Part shown: piece after piece, positions 1 through 7,655 of the stretch | Numbering within the stretch: the stretch's first letter is position 1 | Layout: every line of letters starts with the position of its first letter | Assembly (NCBI RefSeq): GCF_010731575.1 | Contig: NZ_AP022617.1 | Location: 4,526,001-4,590,000, forward strand | Length of the DNA: 64,000 nt | Reading direction: 5' to 3' | Source: Mycolicibacterium monacense | GTDB lineage: Bacteria; Actinomycetota; Actinomycetes; Mycobacteriales; Mycobacteriaceae | Position numbers and translations under genes: made by a program | Notes under the pieces: generated by a model | Seen by the model: only the letters and a program-made list of their open reading frames with translations | What the model was told of the DNA's origin: nothing | Database searches by the model: none

Positions 1-1
1 C

Positions 2-157
2 GGCAACCGCCTGCCCGACGCCGACGTCCACACCACGAGACACGATCCACGCATCCGTGGGGACGAGAGCCTGCGCGCTCCGCTGCAGATGTTCACCAAC
101 ATGTTGAACCTCTGGCAGACAAGGGGTTTGAGCGGCCACCTGGAGGGGCTCGACTAG
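2..157 (+). CDS. C-terminal end of an unidentified protein (5' end outside window)
   Basis: An open frame runs from the window edge to a TAG at 155-157, giving the last 51 residues of a protein that starts upstream. The tail is hydrophilic and then amphipathic (a stretch reading LQMFTNMLNLWQTRG) and ends in HLEGLD. No motif identifies a family, so no function is assigned. Its stop overlaps the stop of the opposite-strand gene in a shared CTAG, so the two genes converge with no spacer. Confidence 0.55.
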   Translation, partial: GNRLPDADVHTTRHDPRIRGDESLRAPLQMFTNMLNLWQTRGLSGHLEGLD

Positions 158-831
158 GGTCCGTTCACATGTTCGGCCACGTCGATGCGCATGACGTGGC
201 GCAGTGCGCCGACGAACACGGGCGGATACGCCCCGACGCCCGCTTCGGCGAGCCACTTCTCCGCCGTCTCCGGACGTTCCAGCCATCGGCGGGCGCTCGC
301 CTCGTCGGCGACGTCCTGCAGGAACATGACCTCGTGCGGATCGTCCAACGCCCGGAAGATCCATACGTTCTCGATCCCGTTGCGGCGGAACAGGTCACGG
401 GTGCGGTGGACCTGGCCCAGCAGAGTGTCGACGTCCCGCACGACAGTGACGCCCGCGATCACCACCGCGGGCGCCTTGGCCGTCCAGTGGTGACCGGGTT
501 CGATGTGGAAGCGGTCCACGAGTTCACCCGCGAACACGGCGGGTAGGTCCGCCACCCCGACCGCGTCGAACCAGTCGAAGAAGACGTGTGAGCGCAGCAG
601 GTCCGCCACGGGTTCGACGGTGTGCAGCGCCATGGTGACCAGCACCCGGTCGGGTTCGCTGATCGAGGTGTGTACGAACACGTGATGGGCGCCGATTGCG
701 GCGAGTTCCGCCCGGCGCCGTTCGAGCAGCGGCCACACCCGCGAGGGATCGGCGACCCGGTAGTCCGACGTCAGGATCAGAGAACCCGCGACACCGGTGG
801 TCACCGCGTCTTCTCCCGACACGGCCATCAT
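154..831 (-). CDS. Hypothetical protein, possible two-repeat alpha/beta-barrel fold
   Basis: A 225-residue protein. Two adjacent ATG codons (829-831 and 826-828) are possible starts, and I chose the outer one. Upstream residues in the same frame are arginine-rich shadow sequence of the neighbouring gene. The sequence seems to hold two similar halves, each with a hydrophobic strand followed by an arginine-rich helix, for example SLILTSDYRVADPSRVWPL and VVIAGVTVVRDVDTLLGQV. That resembles antibiotic-biosynthesis-monooxygenase-like ferredoxin folds, but no catalytic residue can be named. There is no signal peptide or membrane segment. The gene lies 32 bp downstream of the VanY-like gene on the same strand and may be cotranscribed with it. 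Confidence 0.6.
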   Translation of the reverse strand: MMAVSGEDAVTTGVAGSLILTSDYRVADPSRVWPLLERRRAELAAIGAHHVFVHTSISEPDRVLVTMALHTVEPVADLLRSHVFFDWFDAVGVADLPAVFAGELVDRFHIEPGHHWTAKAPAVVIAGVTVVRDVDTLLGQVHRTRDLFRRNGIENVWIFRALDDPHEVMFLQDVADEASARRWLERPETAEKWLAEAGVGAYPPVFVGALRHVMRIDVAEHVNGP

Positions 832-863
832 GTTACCGAGCGTGAGAACGACATTCCCGGCTG

Positions 864-1430
864 TCAGCCGGTCGCGTTCGGTTTCATCGGCGGGCAGGCG
901 CCGTTGGCGTCCGCGGTCAACTCGTAGTGCCACAGCTCGTTGGCGTACACCTGACACAGTCCGAACCGTGGGCCGTTGCGCGACATCCACGCCGCCGCGC
1001 CCGGTCCGCCGACGTCCACCGCCCGCCCGACCACGTGCATCGACGTCTGCGGTGACGCGACGAACTGCCGGGCGACCTCCACGCTGCCGTAGGTGCGCAC
1101 CCCGTCCTCGAACAGCCGCTCCTGGAACCCGATCGAGCGCCAACCGGAGTTGATCTCGACCTCGACGCCGTCGGCGGCCGCCGCGCGGCTGGCCTCCTGC
1201 ACGGCCGCCAGCAGTGCGGGATCGAGCCTGCCGACGATCGGATTCTCGACGTCGAAGGCGGTCAGCGTCCCGTCTTCGGGGAGGTATCCGCCGAAGGTGT
1301 CGGTCGCCGCGGGCCCTACCAGGGTGTCAACGCCGGGTTCGGCGGGGTCCGCGTGGGACGGCGCGGCGCCGAACAGCACACCGCAGGCGCAGCCCACCGC
1401 CACGCTGACCCGGCACACCGTCCGCCACAC
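864..1430 (-). CDS. Secreted VanY/M15-type D-alanyl-D-alanine carboxypeptidase-like protein
   Basis: A 188-residue exported protein. Residues 1-28 form a signal peptide (basic start, hydrophobic core with VAVGCACGVLFGAAP, cleavage after SHA). The M15 zinc-peptidase signature is present as S130-M-H132-V-V-G-R-A-V-D139-V, with W167-H168 providing the last ligand, so H132, D139 and H168 should bind zinc. The family trims the terminal D-Ala from peptidoglycan stem peptides outside the membrane. The start is uncertain: GTG at 1430 gives the cleanest signal peptide, GTG at 1436 adds two residues, and ATG at 1493 would overlap the divergent gene's start. It is short for the family but keeps the catalytic core. 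Confidence 0.8.
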   Translation of the reverse strand: MWRTVCRVSVAVGCACGVLFGAAPSHADPAEPGVDTLVGPAATDTFGGYLPEDGTLTAFDVENPIVGRLDPALLAAVQEASRAAAADGVEVEINSGWRSIGFQERLFEDGVRTYGSVEVARQFVASPQTSMHVVGRAVDVGGPGAAAWMSRNGPRFGLCQVYANELWHYELTADANGACPPMKPNATG

Positions 1431-1491
1431 ACCCACCCCGCCACCATGCCAGCTTCGGCCTGCACCGCGCGACCGGATTACGATCTCTCCC

Positions 1492-1986
1492 ATGCCGCCG
1501 GGACCACAGCCGATCGGTGCCGCCCGCTCCCGGTCCACGGCCCTGTCCGTCATCGCCTGCCTCATCGCCACCGCCGCGCTGATCCTGTCGGTGTGGACGT
1601 GGTGGCAGGCCCGGCCGCCGAGCTACGACGCGGCCGCGCAGGCAGGCGCGAAGGACACCGCGTGCGCGGCGTACACGCAGGTGCGCACGGGAGTCGCGAC
1701 CAATACGCATCTGGCGTCGCCCGGTGGCGACGACGACGTGACCGGGGTGCTCGCGGTGGCCGCCAACGCCCGGGTGGCGCTGATGGGCGGCGGCCAGTAC
1801 CTGCTCGACATCCTGGATCCGGCCACGCCGCCCGAACTCGCCGACGCGGTGCGGCAGTTCGCCATGAAGCTGATGCAGTTCGGGGCCGCGGCCACCGCGG
1901 GCGCACCGGACAGCGATCCCGGCCAGCAGGCCGTCAAACGCGATCTGGACGCGCTCACCGCCACCCTCGACGGGCTCTGCGGCTGA
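1492..1986 (+). CDS. Hypothetical single-pass membrane protein
   Basis: A 164-residue protein with one membrane segment at about residues 16-38 (ALSVIACLIATAALILSV) followed by an outward-facing alanine-rich domain containing two cysteines (TACAAY and the C-terminal LDGLCG). The ATG lies two residues after a stretch of regulatory-looking sequence and is divergent from the VanY-like gene. Similar small Ala-rich anchored proteins are common in mycobacteria with unknown function. The predicted topology is a short cytoplasmic N-terminus and a periplasmic helical domain. No function is proposed. Confidence 0.7.
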   Translation: MPPGPQPIGAARSRSTALSVIACLIATAALILSVWTWWQARPPSYDAAAQAGAKDTACAAYTQVRTGVATNTHLASPGGDDDVTGVLAVAANARVALMGGGQYLLDILDPATPPELADAVRQFAMKLMQFGAAATAGAPDSDPGQQAVKRDLDALTATLDGLCG

Positions 1987-1987
1987 G

Positions 1988-3199
1988 TCACACGTACCGG
2001 TTGCGTCCGGCCAAGGCGCCCATGGTCATCTGCACGAGATAGACGACGAGCACCATGGCCCACGGCACCGTCCACCCGTCGGTGACGTCGTGCAGGAGCC
2101 CGAACAGGAACGGGCCGAGCCCCGCGAGCAGGTAGCCGAATCCCTGCGCCATGCCGGACAACTGGGCGGTGTCCTCGGTCGTGCGGGCACGCAGCGCGAT
2201 CACGGTGAGCGCCAGCGAGAACACACTCAGCCCGAGGCCGACGAGGATGCTCCACAGCAGCGGGGCGGCGCCGGGGTCGATGAGCAGTCCGATCACGCCC
2301 GCAACGCCGATCGTGCCGAGGCCGACGATCCAGGGACTCTGACTCGACGAGCGGGCGGCCAGCGGTGAGACGAAGATGCTGATCGGGACCGCGATGAGCG
2401 ACATCAACCCGACCAGCAGCCCTGCGGTCGACTTGCTCACCCCGCTGTCGATGAAGACCTCGGGCAGCCAGCCCATCATCACGTAGGCCAGCAGTGACTG
2501 GCATCCGAAGAACAGCGTCACCGTCCACGCCAGCCGGTTGCGCAGCAGGGACCGTCCCTTGACCCGGGTCGTCGACGGCTGCCCGCCGGCGATGCCGCGG
2601 GACGCCAGGATCCAGAAGACCAGCGCGACGACGGCGACGACGGCCCACGACGCCAGGGCGGTGCGCCAGTCGTCGAACACGGCTTCCAATCCGGGTGTCA
2701 CCGCGGAGCCCAGCGCACCGCCGCCCTGCAGCGCGGCGGTGTAGACGCCGGTCATGAGCCCGACGCGGGTCGGGAAGGAGCCCTTGATCACCACGGGGAT
2801 CAACACGTTGGTCAACGCGATGCCGGCGGTGGCGACCAGCGTTCCGCCGAGCACCACATACGGGCCGTCCAGGACGCGGATGAGCAGCCCGGCGCTCAGG
2901 ATGGTCAGGGCGGCGCTGATGGCCCTACTCAGACCGAACCGTCGTGACAGCCATGGGGCCGTCAATCCCGCAGCGGCGAAACACAATCCGGGCAGGGTGG
3001 TCAGGACACCGGCCCAGGTGGCGCTGGCCCCCATCGACGTGCGCATCTCGCCGAGCATGGGTCCGATGCTGGTGATCGCGGGGCGGAGATTCAGCGCGGT
3101 GAGGATGACCGCGATCGTGAGCAACACGCCGCCGGCAGCCCGTACGCCGGCTTCGGACGCCTGACCGGCTGTGGCGTCGACGCGCGTGTGGCCCTTCAC
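1988..3199 (-). CDS. MFS transporter of the CynX/NimT type
   Basis: A 403-residue polytopic membrane protein with about 12 hydrophobic segments, beginning at LLTIAVILTALNLRPAITS. The NLRPAITSIGP motif early in helix 1 is characteristic of the CynX/NimT (cyanate and 2-nitroimidazole) branch of the major facilitator superfamily, which usually exports small organic anions or drugs. GTG at 3199 is preferred because longer in-frame starts would run through the intergenic inverted repeat and into the divergent regulator gene. The substrate is unknown. The divergent FadR-type regulator 46 bp away probably controls it. Confidence 0.8.
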   Translation of the reverse strand: MKGHTRVDATAGQASEAGVRAAGGVLLTIAVILTALNLRPAITSIGPMLGEMRTSMGASATWAGVLTTLPGLCFAAAGLTAPWLSRRFGLSRAISAALTILSAGLLIRVLDGPYVVLGGTLVATAGIALTNVLIPVVIKGSFPTRVGLMTGVYTAALQGGGALGSAVTPGLEAVFDDWRTALASWAVVAVVALVFWILASRGIAGGQPSTTRVKGRSLLRNRLAWTVTLFFGCQSLLAYVMMGWLPEVFIDSGVSKSTAGLLVGLMSLIAVPISIFVSPLAARSSSQSPWIVGLGTIGVAGVIGLLIDPGAAPLLWSILVGLGLSVFSLALTVIALRARTTEDTAQLSGMAQGFGYLLAGLGPFLFGLLHDVTDGWTVPWAMVLVVYLVQMTMGALAGRNRYV

Positions 3200-3206
3200 C
3201 GCGGTA

Positions 3207-3234
3207 TCGTCCCATACATCCCATGATTGGACGA
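3207..3234. promoter_or_regulatory. Candidate operator for the FadR-type regulator
   Basis: An inverted repeat, TCGTCC at 3207-3212 and GGACGA at 3229-3234, separated by 16 nt. It fills most of the 46-bp gap between the divergent MFS (start 3199) and GntR (start 3246) genes. The position is what is expected for a site that controls both genes, but the arms are short, so this is inference. Confidence 0.4.
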
Positions 3235-3245
3235 ATGGAGTTTCG

Positions 3246-3911
3246 GTGCCGCTCGCCACTACCCGCCGCGCAGGCCTGGTGGACCAGGTGATCGCTCAAC
3301 TGCGCGCGTCGGTGTCCGCCGGCGAGTGGCCGGTCGGCACCCGGATCCCGACGGAGCCCGCGCTGGTCGCCGCTCTCGGCGTCGGCCGCAACACGGTCCG
3401 GGAAGCGGTGCGCGCGCTGGCCCACAGCGGAATCCTGGAGGTCCGACAGGGCGACGGCACATATGTGCGGGCCACGAGCGAGGTCTCCGGGGCAGTGCGC
3501 CGGCTGTGCGGTTCGGAGTTGCGCGAGGTGCTGGAGGTGCGGCGTTGCCTCGAGGTCGAAGGTGCCCGGTTGGCGGCGACCGCGCGCACCGCCGAAGACC
3601 TTGCCGAGATTCGCGCGTTGCTCGCCCGCCGGGATGCCCTCGACGCCCGTGACGAGTTCGTGCGGGCCGACGCGGAATTCCACTTCGCGGTGGTGAGGGC
3701 GTCGCACAACGCGGTGCTGATCGAGTTGTACCGCGGTCTCACCGAAGTGGTCACTGCGAGTGTGGCGACCACCGTGGAAACCCACGCATTCGACCGGATC
3801 CCGCACGACGGGCTGGTCGAAGCGATCGCCAGAGGCGATGTCGACCGAGCCGGCCACGAGGCAGGCGGTTTCCTCGAGGAGCTCATCGAGGAACTCCCGG
3901 ATCGACGCTGA
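3246..3911 (+). CDS. GntR-family regulator, FadR/FCD subfamily
   Basis: A 221-residue DNA-binding protein. Residues about 1-75 form the winged helix-turn-helix (GTRIPTEPALVAALGVGRNTVREAVRAL), a textbook GntR signature. Residues about 85-215 form an all-helical FCD ligand domain with EFHFAVVRASHN, which in this family usually binds a metal and an organic acid. The GTG start at 3246 has GGAG 5 nt upstream. The gene is divergent from the CynX/NimT-type transporter, so it likely represses that gene and itself through the inverted repeat between them. The ligand is unknown. Confidence 0.85.
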   Translation: MPLATTRRAGLVDQVIAQLRASVSAGEWPVGTRIPTEPALVAALGVGRNTVREAVRALAHSGILEVRQGDGTYVRATSEVSGAVRRLCGSELREVLEVRRCLEVEGARLAATARTAEDLAEIRALLARRDALDARDEFVRADAEFHFAVVRASHNAVLIELYRGLTEVVTASVATTVETHAFDRIPHDGLVEAIARGDVDRAGHEAGGFLEELIEELPDRR

Positions 3912-3923
3912 GGCGGACCGGCG

Positions 3924-3946
3924 CATGCAACACGCTGTGCTGCATG
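3924..3946. terminator. Hairpin between convergent genes
   Basis: CATGCA (3924-3929) and TGCATG (3941-3946) form a stem that extends inward with one mismatch. It lies between the converging stops of the GntR gene (3911) and the HNH gene (3948-3950). There is no T-tract, as is usual in mycobacteria. Confidence 0.4.
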
Positions 3947-3947
3947 G

Positions 3948-5288
3948 CTATTCGGGCTCGTCGTCTTGACCGTCGTCGTTGTCGGTGAGGTAGCGGTGGG
4001 GGTGGAAGTGGTTGTTGATGCGGGGTTGGCCGGTGTCGTGGTCGGCGGGTGGGGTCCATTCGGTGCGGCCGTTACCGGGCCGGTGGGTGGTCCATCCGGT
4101 TGTCTCGATGAGCAGGTTGGCGGGTTGACACGCCAGGGTGAGATCGTCGATGTCGGTGCGCCCACCGCGGGAGTAGTCGTGGGCGTGGTGGGCTTCGGTC
4201 CAGTAGAACGGCACGGTGCAGCCGGGGTGGGTGCAGCCTTTGTCGCGGGCGAACAGGGCCAGGCGTTGCGCGGTCGACGCCGTGCGGCGGGCGCGGCCGA
4301 AATACAGGATCTCTTCGGTGTGGTCGTCGAACACCGCCAGGTAGTGCCGGGAGTGGGCGGCCATCCGGATCAGATCCCGGATGGGCAGGCGGTTGCCGCC
4401 GCCGGTGTGCGCCCACCCGGCGGCACGTTCAAGCTCGCTGAGCGTCATCGTCGCGACGATGCTGGCGGGAACGCCGGCGACCTGGCCGAGGGAGCCGGAG
4501 GCGACCGCGTCGCGTAGGACGGTGGTGATCGCGTCGTGGTGGCGTTGGCCGGTGGTGCGGTCGTCGCGGCCGGTGTGGGTGTCGTCGTGGGGCAGGTTGG
4601 TGCCGGGGGCGGCGTATTTGGCGGCGATGAGGTCCCAGTGCCCGCGGGCTTCGGGGGTGAGCCACCCCGAGACCCGGCTCATCCCGTCGGCCTGCTGGCG
4701 GCCGACGGTGAACTCACGGCGACGTTGGTGGGTGTGGTGGTCGGGTTCGGTGCCGTCCTGATCGATGAACCCCAGCAGGGTGTCGGCGACTGTGCGGAAG
4801 TCCTCGGGCCGCAGTGCGCTGGCGTGGCCGACCAGGTCGCGTTCGTAGTGGTCGCGGCGCTCCCAGGACACCCATGCCGGAAGCTTCTTGACGAACTCCT
4901 GGATGATCCGCACGTGCGTGGTGCCGATGTCGCCGCGGGCGACCGCATCGGCGGTGTGGGCCAACTCGGTCTGCACCCGCTCCCCAGTCAGGGTGTAGCG
5001 CGGCCCCAACTGGCGCGCGTCAGTGAGGCGGTCGCCGGCGGCTTTGCGGGAGATGCGCAGGTGGTTGGCCAGCACCTCCTTGATAGAGGTGGCGCCGAGT
5101 TCATGCGGGTCGGCGTCCATCAGCCGCGCGGTCAGGCGGTGCTCCACACTGGGCACCGCCCACACAGCTGCTTTGATGCGGTCCAGTTCGGCCACGATCT
5201 GCTCGTAGGAGAGCTCGTCGATGGAGGCGGTTTGCAGAGCGGCGATGGACGCCACGAGGTGGTCGACCGCGCCAGACAATCCATCCAT
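3948..5288 (-). CDS. DUF222/HNH endonuclease, 13E12-repeat family, SOS-boxed
   Basis: A 446-residue protein with an N-terminal helical DUF222 domain (about 25-310) and a C-terminal HNH nuclease fold: C352 and C357 (CTHPGC), H367-H368 (EAHHAHD), a glycine turn (SRGGRTDIDDL) and C387. HNH proteins cut DNA with a metal-bound histidine. The mycobacterial 13E12 group is multicopy and its cellular role is unresolved. The ATG at 5288 is chosen because a perfect LexA box lies only 3 nt upstream, and in-frame sequence further upstream is shadow of the divergent DUF899 gene. DNA-damage induction is therefore expected. Confidence 0.85.
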   Translation of the reverse strand: MDGLSGAVDHLVASIAALQTASIDELSYEQIVAELDRIKAAVWAVPSVEHRLTARLMDADPHELGATSIKEVLANHLRISRKAAGDRLTDARQLGPRYTLTGERVQTELAHTADAVARGDIGTTHVRIIQEFVKKLPAWVSWERRDHYERDLVGHASALRPEDFRTVADTLLGFIDQDGTEPDHHTHQRRREFTVGRQQADGMSRVSGWLTPEARGHWDLIAAKYAAPGTNLPHDDTHTGRDDRTTGQRHHDAITTVLRDAVASGSLGQVAGVPASIVATMTLSELERAAGWAHTGGGNRLPIRDLIRMAAHSRHYLAVFDDHTEEILYFGRARRTASTAQRLALFARDKGCTHPGCTVPFYWTEAHHAHDYSRGGRTDIDDLTLACQPANLLIETTGWTTHRPGNGRTEWTPPADHDTGQPRINNHFHPHRYLTDNDDGQDDEPE

Positions 5289-5291
5289 GCT

Positions 5292-5307
5292 TCGAACACT
5301 AGTTCGA
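5292..5307. promoter_or_regulatory. LexA binding site (SOS box)
   Basis: TCGAAC-ACTA-GTTCGA is a perfect match to the mycobacterial SOS consensus TCGAAC-N4-GTTCGA. It sits 3 nt before the ATG of the DUF222/HNH gene and about 170 bp from the divergent DUF899 gene. Members of the 13E12 family are known LexA targets in M. tuberculosis, so repression of the HNH gene by LexA is well supported. Confidence 0.88.
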
Positions 5308-5474
5308 GCCACCGACAAAACCGCCAGCGATGTGACTATGGAAACCACTGTGACGAAAGAGGTTTCGAACAGTCCGCGAGCGTGCGCCAAGATATCGAAG
5401 CGCGGCGATGACTTTCGCGCGCACACTGAGTCAGTACCCGTGAACAACTCGTACGACCACGACGGGATGACGCG

Positions 5475-6164
5475 ATGACCACTGGAATCACCGGGCTGCC
5501 GCCCGAAGTCGACCAACAGACCTGGCGCGCCGCGCTGGAGGATCTGCGCCGGCGCGAGAAGGCAGCGACCCGCGAACTGGATGCGATCGCCGCACAACGC
5601 AGGCGCCTGCCCATGGTGCGGATGCCCGACTACACGCTGATCGGCGCGGAGGGCCCCGTCCGGCTCGCCGACGTGTTCAAGGGGCGGTCGCAGCTGATCA
5701 CCTACAACCACATGTGGACCGACGGCCAGGAGTGGCAGTGCGGCGGATGCACCGGCTTCACGTCGCAGTTCACCCGGCTCGAATTCCTCGACAACTACGA
5801 CGCGAGGTTCGTCATCGTCACGAACGGACCCATCGAGGAGGCCCTGGCCTACAAGGACAAGGTCGGTAACAAGATGGAGTGGTACTCGTCGTCGGAGAGT
5901 TCGTTCGGCGCCGACGTCGATGCACCGCCCGGCGGTGGGTTCGGCGTGAATGTCTTCCTCCGAGACGGCGATGCGGTCTTCCGCACCTGGCACACCAACG
6001 GCCGCGGCACCGAACAGCTCAGCCACACGTTCGCGCTGATCGACCTCCTGCCATGGGGGCGCCAGGAGGAATGGCAGGACTCCCCCGACGGATGGCCGCA
6101 GCGGCCCACCTATTCGGGATGGCTGGACTCACCGGACATCGCGCGTATGTACGGCAGCCACTGA
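5475..6164 (+). CDS. DUF899 family thioredoxin-like protein
   Basis: A 229-residue cytoplasmic protein of the DUF899 family, whose fold is related to thioredoxin and peroxiredoxin. The helical N-terminus (about 10-45) is followed by the family core with the conserved MPDYTLIGAEGPVRLADVF strand and a CxxC pair at C89-G-G-C92 in WQCGGCTGF. The redox role is inferred from the fold and substrates are unknown. Start ATG 5475. The 3' end overlaps the opposite-strand TetR gene by 36 nt, so the two transcripts would be complementary at their ends. Confidence 0.85.
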   Translation: MTTGITGLPPEVDQQTWRAALEDLRRREKAATRELDAIAAQRRRLPMVRMPDYTLIGAEGPVRLADVFKGRSQLITYNHMWTDGQEWQCGGCTGFTSQFTRLEFLDNYDARFVIVTNGPIEEALAYKDKVGNKMEWYSSSESSFGADVDAPPGGGFGVNVFLRDGDAVFRTWHTNGRGTEQLSHTFALIDLLPWGRQEEWQDSPDGWPQRPTYSGWLDSPDIARMYGSH

Positions 6165-6737
6165 GCCTTTCGCCGCTTCGTAACCCGTCGTCAGCCAGTA
6201 CACGGCACGGTCGAGCGTCGGGAGTATCTCGGTGATCGCGATCTCCCCGGTGGAGAAGCGACCCAGCAGCCCGTACACCACGCTCGACACGACGGCGTTG
6301 AGGTCGTCGATGAACGATTCGTCGACCTCGGCGAGCAACTCGAGACCGGCCGGAACCACGACATCGAGGCCGCGCTGCAACAAGGTCTGCCCACTCGGCG
6401 ATGACCGCGCGCGGTAGTACGCCGTCAGCATGCCCGGGTGCTGTTCCCACGGTTCGAAGATGGTGCGGAACAGGTCCATCAACGCTTCGTGGAGCGAGGC
6501 GTCCGCCGCCTTGGGATGTGGGACGACCCCGGAGTACCGGTTGTCCTCCATCCACGCCTCCAGCGCGGCGAGGATCAGCTCGTCGCGGGTGGCATAGCGC
6601 TTGTAGATCGTGCTCAACGAGACGCGGGCGCGGCGCGCGACTTCCCGCAGTTGCACTGCGTCGTATCCGTCGGTGTCGAGGATCTCCACCACGACGGCGA
6701 GCAACCGGTCATCACTCCGGTCCCCCGGTTCACCCAT
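6129..6737 (-). CDS. TetR-family regulator of the mycofactocin-SDR operon
   Basis: A 202-residue TetR protein. The N-terminal helix-turn-helix reads AVQLREVARRARVSLSTIYKRYATRDEL (quoted here only to show the recognition helix pattern STIYKRYA), followed by an all-helical ligand domain. ATG 6737 is preferred because AAGGGG lies 7 nt upstream; GTG at 6743 is the alternative. It is divergent from the SDR at 6825, and two palindromes of the same type lie in the gap. Autorepression and control of the SDR-SDR-CMD operon are inferred. The inducer is probably the alcohol or ketone substrate of that operon. Confidence 0.83.
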   Translation of the reverse strand: MGEPGDRSDDRLLAVVVEILDTDGYDAVQLREVARRARVSLSTIYKRYATRDELILAALEAWMEDNRYSGVVPHPKAADASLHEALMDLFRTIFEPWEQHPGMLTAYYRARSSPSGQTLLQRGLDVVVPAGLELLAEVDESFIDDLNAVVSSVVYGLLGRFSTGEIAITEILPTLDRAVYWLTTGYEAAKGSVAAVHTRDVR

Positions 6738-6761
6738 CCTCACCCCCTTGCCGACAGCTGA

Positions 6762-6774
6762 GTAACTAGGTTAC
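6762..6774. promoter_or_regulatory. TetR operator, copy 1
   Basis: GTAAC-TAG-GTTAC, a 13-bp palindrome between the divergent TetR (start 6737) and SDR (start 6825) genes. It shares its arms with the second copy 25 bp away, which is about 2.4 helical turns centre to centre. Confidence 0.72.
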
Positions 6775-6785
6775 CGTCTGCTCAC

Positions 6786-6800
6786 AGTAACGCGGTTACT
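6786..6800. promoter_or_regulatory. TetR operator, copy 2
   Basis: AGTAAC-GCG-GTTACT, a perfect 15-bp palindrome with the same arms and 3-nt centre spacing as copy 1, 24 bp upstream of the SDR start codon. It differs from the KstR box, which has a 2-nt centre. Confidence 0.75.
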
Positions 6801-6824
6801 CACTGTGTCGACGAAGCGAGGATC

Positions 6825-7655
6825 ATGGGTTCCCTGGACGGAAAAGTCGCGTTCATCACCGGTGCCGCCCGAGGGCAGGGCCGCAGCCATGCGGTACGCC
6901 TGGCGGCCGACGGCGCCGACATCATCGGCGTCGACATCTGCGCCGACATCGAGTCGAACGGGTATCCGATGGCCACCCGCGACGAGCTCGACGAGACTGT
7001 CGCGCTGGTGGAGGCCCAGGGTGGAAAAATGCTGGGATCTGTCGCCGACGTTCGCGACTTCCACGCGCTCAGAACGGCGTTGGACGCCGGCGTCGAACAC
7101 TTCGGCCGCCTCGACATCGTCTGCGCCAACGCCGGTATCGCGACGATGGCCTTCCGCGAACTGACGATCGAGGAAGACCTCGAGATGTGGAACGACGTCG
7201 TCGACGTCAACCTGGTGGGTTCCTTCCACACCGCGAAGGCCGCCATCCCCCATCTGATCGCCGGTCAACGCGGCGGGTCCATCGTGTTCACCAGTTCGAC
7301 CGCGGGCCTGCGCGGTTTCGGCGGACTGCAGGGCGGCGGCCTGGGCTATGCGGCCTCCAAACACGGAATCGTCGGGCTGATGCGAACCCTGGCCAATGCG
7401 CTTGCACCGCACCGTATCCGGGTCAACACCGTCCATCCGACCGCGGTCAACACGATGATGGCGGTGAATCCCGCGATGACCGCGTTCCTCGAGAACTATC
7501 CCGACGGCGGTCCGCATCTGCAGAATCCGATGCCGGTGCAACTGCTCGAGCCGGAGGAGATCAGCAGCGCGATCGCCTATCTCGTCTCCGACGAGGCCAA
7601 ACACGTCACCGGGGTCACCTTCCCTGTCGACGCCGGCTTCTGCAACAAGCTGTGA
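6825..7655 (+). CDS. Mycofactocin-coupled SDR family oxidoreductase
   Basis: A 276-residue short-chain dehydrogenase. The N-terminal Rossmann motif TGAARGQGRSHAVRLA (from residue 12) with GADIIGVDIC is the hallmark of the mycofactocin-coupled subfamily, which keeps NAD(H) tightly bound and passes electrons to the redox peptide mycofactocin. The catalytic residues are Y175 and K179 in YAASK, with serine at 157/158. These enzymes oxidise secondary or terpenoid alcohols of the carveol type; the real substrate is unknown. It is the first gene of an operon with the next SDR (4-nt GTGA overlap) and the CMD-like gene. Confidence 0.9.
   Translation: MGSLDGKVAFITGAARGQGRSHAVRLAADGADIIGVDICADIESNGYPMATRDELDETVALVEAQGGKMLGSVADVRDFHALRTALDAGVEHFGRLDIVCANAGIATMAFRELTIEEDLEMWNDVVDVNLVGSFHTAKAAIPHLIAGQRGGSIVFTSSTAGLRGFGGLQGGGLGYAASKHGIVGLMRTLANALAPHRIRVNTVHPTAVNTMMAVNPAMTAFLENYPDGGPHLQNPMPVQLLEPEEISSAIAYLVSDEAKHVTGVTFPVDAGFCNKL

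Noticed and set aside
5365..5370. Second TCGAAC near the SOS box
   Set aside because: Only a half-site. The following bases do not give GTTCGA at the right distance.
6762..6800. KstR box interpretation of the GTAAC/GTTAC palindromes
   Set aside because: KstR sites have a 2-nt centre (AAC-N2-GTT), whereas both copies here have 3 nt and different outer bases. They fit the adjacent TetR better.
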